A DNA stretch of 64,000 bases from Tubiluchus corallicola (Eukaryota; Priapulida; Priapulimorpha; Priapulimorphida; Tubiluchidae): contig JAQGDQ010000003.1 in assembly GCA_030141605.1 (NCBI GenBank), forward strand, positions 124,001 through 188,000, in the 5' to 3' direction. The notes beneath the pieces are model-generated. The model was not told where the DNA came from and ran no database searches. It saw nothing but the letters and a program-made list of their open reading frames with translations. The position numbers were made by a program, and so were the translations under genes. Positions 36,101 through 46,305 of this stretch are shown here, piece after piece (within the stretch, counting starts at the first letter, position 1; each line of letters starts with the position of its first letter).

Positions 36101-39100
36101 ATAAAAGATGTTCATAAAATAGAGTGCTTGAGTCATGATACAAACTTTTAATTTTAACTTTTTTTAAATAAAAATCTGTACCATTACAGTTTTGGCATGA
36201 CCTTATTCAGACCAGAAAAATGAACATGGTTAAAATCCAAACAATATTTACCAATAACAAACTTTAAAGAAATGATTTTAGCTTGTTAAGGCAGATATTA
36301 TTAAAATGTTAGTATTGCAGTATAAAGACATTTACAAAGGTGATTAAAATATTAACATCGCAGTACAAGGACAATTTTAAAAGTGATAAAAATGTTAACA
36401 TCACAATTTAAGGACAGTTGCAAAGATGTCTCCACGGCCAGCTATTCAATTAAACTAAATTATAGGGAGATAGGCTGACAGAATTAGATGATAAAATCAT
36501 TCTTTATTATTTTTTTCAAATTATTCATAACATGAGCCAGTCAATAAACTATATGCCTGATTTAGTAGCTTCTGTTCAATATGCCAACTCTTTTGTCCAT
36601 AGACGTTATTTATCTAATCTCAAAAAAACTTTGTGAAAATCTCTCAGAAAATCAGAAAAAATTCTCAAAAAATCTAGTAACCATTTTACGCTGGTTCTTC
36701 ATTTAAATATAAACAACATACTTGTACTGGCAGTGCTCCTCTAATTTTATTTCTTCTGCTGCCTCTCTTCCTAAAGTATCCTTCATTGACTTCCACGCTT
36801 GGTTCTTTGTGTACTGAGCATCCACTTCATCTGGATGCTCTCTGGAATACAGAACTAGTGGATCACGTTCAGCTGATGTCCGAGAGCCGCGAAAAAAAGC
36901 AATAGGAGATTTCTTTTCCCAAGGCCACTTTGCTGCTTCCCTAGTGAAAAAATGAGTTTTACATCAAGCTTTTATAAAATATATGACTTTACCTGTGACG
37001 ACATTAATGAAGATGTTACCTGATCAGGCAAGTACTATCTTCCACATAATGAAAACATTACCAGGGCAAAGCCATTGAAAGCATCGTAACTTACACTAAC
37101 ATTACACTCACTAACAAAATAAGGAATAACAGTAAACCTAGTGCTAAAAAGCAAAGCAACATACTAAATTACATGAATTTTTAAGCTGCACAGTAACCTT
37201 AATATATACACAAGCTAATACAGTAAGATTCATTGCTGAGTGGACAGGACAAGCTTTCATGTTGAAAAAAGACGTATATGCATTTCAACAATCGTGAACC
37301 ACGTTTCACTGCCACAAGCCTCTCAATGAGTAGGTCATGTCTTTGAATGCTAAATTTCTGCTTGCAGCATGCACAAATGTATAAATAAGAAAGGCATCAA
37401 GAATTACTACAAATACACTTCTTACTTGGTAACAATTTCACGTTGCAAATCCCATCTGCCAAGACCAGTTGGATAAACACTGACAGCTGGTCCTCCTTCC
37501 CAAAATGTCCATGCAGGATACATGATATCAGCATTGGAACTAGTCTTTTAAAAACAAGTGAAATATGGCAAAGTCATAAACTGAAGCATATTGTCAATTG
37601 TCTAAACAGAGATACAAACAAATTCAAGATGAACAAATGCATCAACTTGAAAAATAGTACGATTTGCTTATTTGAAAGTGCAGTTTTTTATCTATTACCT
37701 ATCATCAAAATAAATCCTTCTGCATCTACTTACATTAAAGGAGAGGCCAAGCCTTCTAGGAGGTTAAACTTATTTCAAATGTTGCTGTAGTGAACATCGA
37801 AACGTTAGAATGACTTAGCAATAAAACTGCAATAAGCGTCTTGTGTAACTAGTAAAATCACTTTAAAATCAAGATCACTTCATGCTTGGGTGCTCCCATT
37901 TTCAGTGCCTATTCTTCTTCTTATGATGTCATTCGTCTTGAAGAAAAGTAGTACACTGTCATCACCAAAGTATATAAAGTTTTTACAAAAAATTGGATAG
38001 CTAATTTTGTAATATTTTTGCATGAACATTAGGTAAATTGCAAAAGCCTGAATTAGTTCAAGCAGCGTGCGCTTACAGAAAACCACGACTCGCTAACGAA
38101 AAGTCACAAAGTCTCCAACTTAGTCATGATTTTTAAGTAAATGGCGGCAACCACCACCCCTGAAAATTTTTATTCAGAGGTAGTATATTTCAAAGTTACT
38201 TTCTATAGGCAATTCTTTGCAAACACCAAATATAGTAAGTGACTCGTTCAACTTTCAACAAAAATACTATATGCAAAAAATGCTGTATAGAAACCTAATT
38301 GTAATACACAGTGGAGCAATAACAATTCACAATCTAGACAAGTTAGACAAAAAGCAAACGAATTTCACTAATGAATTAGCTATCTAACAGTATCTGATAA
38401 TGTCGAAACTAACATTGCACTGTTACATATACGAAATACCGTATGTACATTAAATTAATTTTTAGCCACTTGACTAATCTGTACAACCGAAATAAACAAA
38501 TGACGAAACAAACCAAAGGTGTTTTAATGCTAAAAAAATTTGGTGCAGACCTTACTAAAGGAAAACACTGCTGCCGGATTCAAGCGTCTTATAACCTGAG
38601 GATAATCATGAGTATTGAGCACAAATTCAGTGTCTGGAAGCTCATCAATCACCTCTAATATAAAGTGCTCCACCCCGCTACATCTGAAAATTAGTTTGGG
38701 AAAAAATAATTTTCTTAAAACATGATTGCACAAAATCAAATACATTGCAAAAGATATTACCAAGATTTGAAACTGTTTTCAATTATCATAACTTTTCAGT
38801 TTTCCAATTCTCATCTCCAAATTGCTAATGCAGAAATTAAATGAAGAATGTCAAACTGTTCGTTAGCTTACAAAAAACTTAGCAAGTTTGCAAAATACAG
38901 TCAACTCGGCTTAATTCGTATTTCTACGGACTTAAGAAATCATTATGAATTATGCGAAGAAATTAACTGTATGTATGCAACAGGTGCACATAATAAACAA
39001 TTAAGCAAGTCACTTGCTAGCTCTAGTAACCACATACTTTAGAAAGAATGCAGTGTATTAAGTGCAGACAGTATGCATGTCTTATGATTCATACATCTGC

Positions 39101-42100
39101 TTGGTTAGCAGCAAAGGTATATTGCTGGGCATCTGCATGATTAGCAATCTAATTTATTTAAATGTGAAATACACATATTAAGCACAAATGGTCTAGAAAT
39201 TAACAACGTATGAAGCGAAAATACAAGATATCAGATAGGATTTAAGTGATTTTTATTATGTACGGTGTGAGACTTTAAGATGTGGTATGAAATAATTGAA
39301 ACTACGAATTTCTGTGAAGACCTGTGATAAGCAGAATTAACTGTATAGTTGTTACAGCGAATATAATAAACCACGAGCAAATTCACCAAGCAGTAGAGAA
39401 AAGTGAATAAGCTCAGAAAATAACGTGTATAAAGATGCATCTTACAAAAAATGCAGGCTATAGCGATGCAGCTTATCTAAACTCTGTGTTCTCTTACAAA
39501 TATTCTAATGAATAACATTTGGCTTAAAATTACAAATATGATGTGGTGTCCATATTACTTGCTATCAGTTTACTATTAATATCAATGAAAGGTCACACTG
39601 ACTTTGTAAATGTTTAGTGCAGTGCATATACAAATGCGCAGTATCTAAGTTTTTGGGTTAATGGTCCTCTATGTTGAATGGAAAAGTATTGTTCATGACA
39701 AATGTTAGCAATTTTTAATTTTTCATTAATTACTATAATTAGTTTGAGACTTCAGAAACCGAAAACACAGCGTGAATAATAACTTGCCTGAACGGAAATA
39801 TGCACTTGTCGGATCTATACAGTTTATGATCAATGATTTGATATGTGGTGCCTCTTTCTCTAACACTGTCTAACATCTCACGCTTGATGCCACTGTCCTC
39901 CCATAATGACAGGTCTCTCTTTATCACACTGCAAAAAAACACAATGCAAAAGAAATAAAATTATGGCAAACATATCATATAGGCCTACTTTTTTAATGAG
40001 TTATTTTTCAAAATTTTATAATTCATCAAACCAAAGTATAAGCACTTTAAGAATCATATAGTCTTTACTAAAATTATTAGTACAATACTGTTGTAAACTA
40101 TCTTGAAAAATTATTCCGAAGCACTAGAAAAGTATGAATTTGAAAGTTTTGTAACTCACATCTTATGTAAAATTTCTTGCTAAAAAAACAGCTTACCAAC
40201 ATTAAAAATATTAGTTTTATAATTCTTTACATTAACATTTTAATACCTTCCACAATTAAAACTATATAAAACGGTTAAAAACATTTATTTATATTTATCA
40301 AATAGGCATACTAATGTGAAGTTTATCTAACATGTATGGGCAACCTGAGACATACCTGAGCCTCTCTGCTAAGAAAAAAAACCTCATCTCATTGATATCT
40401 TGGAAAAATGATTCTATATCATTTTGTCTTCAAATGACACACTAAATTTCGTCTCCTTTGTGTTATAATGTCTTTAATGACATAAATATTGCAGTAAGAA
40501 AACATTCGAGTAGATATATACACATAAAATTAAATTGACATGTTGACTGTTATTTTGAGTAACTGATTAACTACACATTAGTGTCATACTTACTCTGCAT
40601 GGCAGCTACAGTTTTGTTGCGTACAAGGCACATAGTCTTTCAGAGCCGTTCCAATTTCTTCTAAGTAATGATTCCATCGATTTTCTAGAAAATTAGCAAC
40701 AATTAAAATGAAAGGATTTTGTAAACCAATTACTTTGTATGAATTTTAATAGAAGCCTTCGACAAAGAAAGAACAATATTTAGGTAGGTTTGGTAGATAA
40801 TAGAATACATAGTAATTAAAGCCTTTGACAAAAAAGGAACAATATTTAGGTAGGTTTAGTAGATAACAGAACCATAGTAATTATGCCTTTAGCTTATTTT
40901 AACTGGAGATGATGTATATTGTTCTCAACATTTAAACACCAACGATTGCTCACTGATATTCAATGTGTTTTTCTGCTCTGTAATCAGTGAGACAGCATCA
41001 CTTATACACTCCACAGTACATTTTAATATCAACTGACATTTGATGGTTTATCCTAATGTGTTTTATTTATAATGCCTTTAATAAGTTTAGGGGATTTAGT
41101 GGCATGAAATGTTATTCTGCATAGTGCATATTTGAATAAAAGATAATAATAGAATTTCCATAAGCCGAAGATAATGGCTAGGGCTTCCTTATGTATTTGG
41201 CTGTAGTTCCTTTCTGCAGCTGTGAGAGTCTTGGACACATTGGCAATTGGGCGCTCGCTTCCGTCCGAGTAGCGATGAAACAGGACAGCTCCAATTCCAA
41301 TATTGGATGCGTCACAAGCCAATCCCAGAAGCTTGTCTGGGTCGAAATGCACAAGGACTTGATCTGAGGATGGCACATTTTTCAACAGTTGAAATGCTGT
41401 TTGCTCCTCATCTCCCCATTTCCAGTGGACTGTTTTCTTGGGCAAGTGGTAAAGAGGCTCTGCCATAGTAGCCAGGTTTGGGATGAACTTCCCGTAGAAC
41501 TGAACCGAGCCCAAGAAAGACTTCAAGCTTGAGATGTCTGTAACAGGTGGCATCTTCATGACTGCCTTGACCTTGGATCCTTTCACAACTCCTTCGGCCG
41601 ATAAGATGTGTCCAAGATATTCAATACTTGGTTGGGCGAACAAGCACTTTTTACGACGACATCTGAGTCCTTTGTCATTCAGACAAGTGAGCAAGCATCT
41701 CAGATTTCTCAGGTGATCATTTGCACCTTGCTCGCTGACGAGCATATTGTCTTGGAAGACGGTGACTCCAGGCAGATCACTGGTCAGGTTCGCCATGATC
41801 TCCTGAAAGTAACCAGGCACTGACTTGATTCTGAAAGGAAGTCATTGCTGCAGGAGTACACCACGGTGGGTACTGAGAGCTAGCCTGCATTGACTCTCGG
41901 GTGCCAGCGACAATTTGGGCTTCTGAGTGCCCGGAGTGTAAGCTTTACGAATCGGCACCACTGGCATTCCGTATTCGTTGAACTGGATATTGACTTCAAC
42001 GTCCAAACTAGGAGAATCTTCGGGAACTTACATGAAGGAATTAAAGCCACAGAAACACAATTTTGCATTCGTGCAGCTAGTTCTTTACTGTTGAATGCAC

Positions 42101-42694
42101 TTTGCCATTTGCTAATTAGACAGGCACTAGCGCCTACATCTCGGAAACACATTGCATAAAACAGATGCTATATCTCTCAGTTCCAAGTTTAGTTCTGATG
42201 TAGACACAGGTTAGAGAGCTCATGCCATGAGCACAGTGGTAACTTGAATTTTAAACTTAAAATTGGCCAAATTTTTGTATACATCACACTGAATGTTGTA
42301 CAGTAGAGCTGTACTTCAATTTTCGCTTTTGCAAACACGTGCAACACGCTCGTGGAATTTTGTGTTGCTTGAAAACTATGTGCAGTTGTAATGTCTTCAC
42401 TTAGTTGGGCTCGCTTTAATTAAGGTTTTAACTTTTCATTTAATCATCAGAAACGCTTTAGCATTGTTACAGGTGTTAAAATTTATACTTTTCACCGTAC
42501 TTCCAAATGAGAAAGGCCAAACCTTTTTTATATTTAGACTTTCCGTGATCGTCTGCAGCTTTTGCTTCTTTGCAACCCTTTGAGGTATCTTTACAGTCAC
42601 TGCTGTCTAAATTAGCGATAGCACCAAACAGTAACAAGCACAAGGCAAAAATTACGCTACAGTAACAAAACCAACAGCTACCGTGCGCTGACAT
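33146..42694 (-). CDS. POGLUT1: Protein O-glucosyltransferase 1 (Rumi/POGLUT1), CAP10 family
   Basis: Nine exons on the minus strand: 42694-42523, 40684-40594, 39928-39788, 38683-38551, 37544-37426, 36940-36722, 35597-35430, 33805-33749, 33284-33146. All are in phase, giving 412 residues (human is 392). The enzyme adds O-glucose to EGF repeats of Notch and other proteins in the ER lumen. Seen: N-terminal signal segment (residues 8-27), Cys-rich [31 protein letters not shown]161 in DYPQV (the position of the proposed catalytic base), [26 protein letters not shown], and the CAP10 signature [18 protein letters not shown]. Intron 3 uses a GC donor. The reading ends in IKKK, without the KTEL/KDEL-type retention tail expected; a possible donor overlaps the last codons, so a further 3' exon is possible. 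Confidence 0.95.
34146..34581 (+). mobile_element. LINE (CR1/jockey-like) reverse-transcriptase C-terminus
   Basis: The plus-strand frames contain [20 protein letters not shown] followed, after frame shifts, by [13 protein letters not shown] and [16 protein letters not shown], ending in a stop near 34581. The segment with GQKSxxYxGxxxWN plus a lysine-rich end is typical of the C-terminus of non-LTR retrotransposon ORF2 proteins of the CR1/L2/jockey group. It lies in POGLUT1 intron 7, antisense to that gene. The pentanucleotide run 600 bases downstream may be the 3' tail of the same insertion (inference). Confidence 0.65.
35191..35280. repeat. (ATCTT)n microsatellite, 18 units
   Basis: Eighteen perfect pentanucleotides in POGLUT1 intron 7. 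It lies downstream of the LINE fragment and may be its 3' tail. Confidence 0.97.
36300..36425. repeat. Three-copy degenerate tandem repeat, about 45 bp
   Basis: Three units of the form AAAATRTTARYATYGCAGTA...AAGGACA, in POGLUT1 intron 6. Confidence 0.75.
37870..38265 (-). repeat. Dispersed repeat family, copy 3 (POGLUT1 intron 4)
   Basis: Reverse-complement match to the copies at 4.6 and 15.3 kb; on the minus strand it contains GGGGTGGTGGTTGCCGCCAT and AAAATGGGAGCACCC. It lies between exons 38551-38683 and 37426-37544. Confidence 0.6.
40748..40890. repeat. Two-copy tandem duplication, about 68 bp, in POGLUT1 intron 1
   Basis: GAACAATATTTAGGTAGGTT occurs twice, with matching flanks GCCTT(C/T)GACAAA and ATAGTAATTA. 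Confidence 0.9.
41053..42160 (-). mobile_element. Ty3/gypsy retrotransposon pol fragment in POGLUT1 intron 1
   Basis: Minus strand. From 41820 downwards a 255-codon frame carries the second half of a reverse transcriptase and the connection to RNase [40 protein letters not shown], then an RNase H start [14 protein letters not shown] and [20 protein letters not shown]. These are hallmark Ty3/gypsy motifs. Upstream (42152-41880) another frame has a protease-like [10 protein letters not shown], and broken frames bridge the two. The polymerase YxDD position reads FQDN, and the RT N-terminus, integrase, gag and LTRs are absent. A dead, internally deleted fragment in the same orientation as the host gene. 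Confidence 0.85.
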
Positions 42695-42879
42695 GTTGTA
42701 TTACCCAGAAAGCATTTCGAGCCCTTGTCGCGCTCCCTTCAGACAAATTTTTGCTGTGTGCTTGACAGCCTTGACTACCCATGTAATTGTGTTGTTGTTG
42801 CTAGTACCCAGGCAGCCAGGTGAGAATTAAAAATTACTTGAAATAATAATGTAGTGCACTGTGCAGGTAGCAATTAGCC

Positions 42880-42968
42880 TACTTAAAAAGCCAATCCTTT
42901 TAACTTTCTACTGTATCTTTAGCAATTAGCCTACTTAAAAAGCTAGCCTTTTAACTTTCTATTGACTT
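42880..42968. repeat. Two-copy tandem duplication, about 49 bp
   Basis: TAGCAATTAGCCTACTTAAA occurs twice, each copy followed by CTTTTAACTTTCTA, just upstream of the POGLUT1 start. Confidence 0.9.
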
Positions 42969-43884
42969 CAGGTGTACGAGTGTTGCATATCTGATTTGTC
43001 TGTGATACTGTTTAAACCAATTGTTTTTAGCTTGCAAGGTAAAAATATTTAGATCGTAGGAGGCCTACCCACACAAACTCCAAAGTACTGCAACACTAGG
43101 CTTACTTAAGACTAAGTTGTAATTAATAGAACTGTAAATAATTAATTCTGTCATTTCAGTAGTTTTTCTAATTATTGGTGATAACTAGTAATTACTAGTA
43201 ACTAGTAATAGTTGCTAAAGCGGTCTTCTCCTGTTCTGGTAATGTGTAAGTAGAAGCTTAATATAGTGGTACTTTTCCAGTTATTTCAAGAATTATCTTG
43301 TTAGTTACTGCATTACAACCATTTGCTGTTAGTGTTAGTGTTACAACTATGACTACAATTACTCAGTCATTTGTGCTAATTAGTTTATTACTATTATTAT
43401 TATCATAAAGAAAGGTGTCTAGCGCAAAATAGCAAATTTACATGCAACTAATTATGAGGTATTTAATCATCACATTAAATTCAATTTTCATCGTACATAC
43501 CATGGTAGCTCTGAATGAGGCAGTAGATAAATTTTTAATATTTTATAAGAAAGTATGGAATTTAAAAGAGAAGTGGTATTAGTGCAATATTTTCTGTCTT
43601 TTCGTATATGGCCTCAGAAATAGTCCAACAGCAATGTCTAATGACAATCTGCCAGCAGCCATACGCCCATGCCTATTACTATGATAACTACAGGGTCATC
43701 TAGGTCATAATGATCATGATCAAATTTCTGTGATTGCACCAATAATTTCTTTCCAACTTTAAAGCAAATTTTCAGAATTGTTACTCAGTTTTTTTTGTAA
43801 TACTGTATCTTATTTTAATATGAATGAAATAATTCAAATACACATCTGTTACAAGCTATAAGAATCACAATGGGAAAATTTCTA

Positions 43885-43975
43885 ACTCTGTAATAATTGT
43901 ACCAAGGATGAAAGGTACTTAACCCAGCCAAAAAGACTACTGTACCAAGGATGAAAGGTAACCCAGCCAAACAGT
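43885..43975. repeat. Short tandem duplication
   Basis: TGTACCAAGGATGAAAGGTA followed by AACCCAGCCAAA appears twice, in the spacer between POGLUT1 and NEK4. Confidence 0.85.
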
Positions 43976-44149
43976 CATGACTTACGAATTTGTGCAATTC
44001 AAATGTTAACTTATTTGATAGCAATTGGGATCACAGCCAATTCTGAAAATCAATCGCGATCCTGATTATGAATGCAATAAAAAAAATTCTAATGATTTTG
44101 ATCATGGTAGCAATCAATTTTTGCATTACTCTAGACAGGGGACTTATTG

Positions 44150-44980
44150 CCCTCATGCGGTGTCTGTCGAGCGTCGTCCAAGTTGACCTAATTTTCTAGA
44201 ATTAGCCCAACCTTTTGTCTCAGTCATAGATTTTTGGTGTGCAGCAATCTTGGCATAAGGTGTCAAAATGAATGAGCTAGGATTGAAAGGTCGCGACCCA
44301 GAGGATCATGGATGTTCAAGTTATACGAGATTTTGCACATTTTGCTAAAAATCTACATGATATTTGCAGTAAACAAAATGTTTTTATAGCAATTTTGGAC
44401 ACTAGATTATATGACCTTTCAAAATTCCAGCAGTTGCTATGGTGTACAAGATTTTAATTTGGCAGTTGCTAGGATGTAAACATGACCATTTCTTCCAAAC
44501 AGTCATCCAAAGGTCATCTATAGTGAATGCCTCAGTCATATCGAATAATATATCAAATTAAAGCTTGGAGTGAGGCGGGGCTGACACTAACAAATATTGG
44601 CCCAGCTGGGGTCTCCTAAAAGTCATCTGCAGGGAATGTGTCAAACACATTGTGTAAGATATTCAAATAAAGCTTATGCCGAGGCAGTTTGACATGGTTC
44701 ATTAAAACATCGAACGTCGTTAAGAAATGACTCAATTTTCTTTATTTTGCCAAAATCTTTTGTCCTTTGTCTTAGATTCTTTGATGTGTAGTAATCTTTG
44801 CATAAAATGCATGTCAAACTGCATGACCAACGTCAAAAATTTTGGGCCATCTGGGGCCATCCGAAAGGGCATCTAAAGGGAATGTCGCAAACAATTGTGT
44901 AATAATTATAGCAAATTTTTGCTTACCGAAAGGTGGGTTCATAAGGTCTATAAAAAGGTCAGTGGTCAATTGAAGAGCAT
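44150..44980. repeat. Degenerate tandem repeat block, unit about 550 bp with smaller internal repeats
   Basis: The segment 44150-44275 (TTTTGTCTCAGTCATAGATT, GTGCAGCAATCTTGGCATAA) recurs diverged at 44700-44830. The motif TCATCTxxAGxGAATGxxTC followed by a CAAATTAAAGCTT-like stretch recurs near 44515, 44625 and 44875. No coding potential; repeat type unknown. Confidence 0.6.
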
Positions 44981-46305
44981 CTCTACAATAATGCTAAGGT
45001 CACAGGAATGAAGGCTTCATTTTCATAAAATAACTAATTAGGTTTTTGAAACTACTTACTTACTTACATAATTGTTTATCAATTCACTCATGCACTTACT
45101 TAGTCCAATAGTTACTTTTGGTCTCACAGCAATAATAGTGCTTTGTTGTTTTTATCTATGCTGGACTTAGTTAATTGATTAGAAAATCAGATTTTTTAAA
45201 TGCAAAAATTTTTAATTTAATTGAAAATGGTTTCAATGAATTTAATTAAATCTAGGTCTACAACAAAAATTCCCATTATGTTCCATCGGTGTTATGCTTT
45301 TTGACTTGTGAATCTGTATCAGCTGAAGCATTTGCATTCAACCTTGTTTTTGTAAACCAGTTTTCCAAAACCAAATGCCAGATGTCTGGTTTGCTACGTG
45401 TAATTGTTTGTTAGCCCTTCAATGCTGTAAATAGGGATATTGACTTTTTATACTGGCTCTCAAATTTTGTGCAAATAAATAATAATTATTACATCAGTTT
45501 TAATTACTTTAGAAGGGGCAGTTTACAATCAGTTATTAGTTAAGAATATATTCATGTTTGCCTGTAGTGTGAATTCCTCATGTTGGGAGGTATCAAGGAA
45601 ATGTTCTTAACTAGTGTAGAAAACATTGCGCTAATTTGTTTTTCGTCATCTCATAATCACTGCTAACTGGCCATTAAACATTATGCGTTAACTGCTCATA
45701 GGGAATTATAAGCTTAGATTCTCAGTACTAGAATCATAATTTTAAGGATCCGCTCTGAACCTGACTTAGGAAGATGCTAAATGCAAAGTTAATAGGAAAA
45801 CAACAGAGAGCACAGCAGAATACAACAATCCAGGGCATTATAAACATGACCATTTCTTCCAAAACAGATAAGTACACATTCTTAAGTACATAATTTTTAG
45901 GACAAACAAATGTAATATACAAGGCTCAGTGTATGTTTCATTGCTATTTGCTGAACTGTGTGTATTTCTGTAACACGGTTTTATGACGTTTTTGTATTCT
46001 TTCAGTATGTACAGTAGAATAATTTCACTTCAGAACTTCTTGGAGTCTTGTTATATGAATTTTCAAAAACAAATGCAACTTACAGAAACCATTTTAATGT
46101 AGCAGTTCTTGACACCCCAAAATTTTGCCCCATGCAGGGTCACCACCATTTTACATAATATTATACAATTTTTCTTCACAGGCCTTATACCTTCATTGAT
46201 GGTCTGGTTTTGTGATTGCTATGCTGGGGGTCATAAATGCTATTGCCAAAAAACTAGCATTGAAAATGCATCATGGCAACACTGGCAAACTGATTGACGA
46301 TCATT

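Larger units (their letters stand above)
42695..46305. other. Head-to-head spacer between POGLUT1 and NEK4
   Basis: Contains the promoters of both genes by position, though I see no convincing TATA box or CpG island. The three tandem repeat blocks listed separately fall here. No coding region. Confidence 0.6.
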
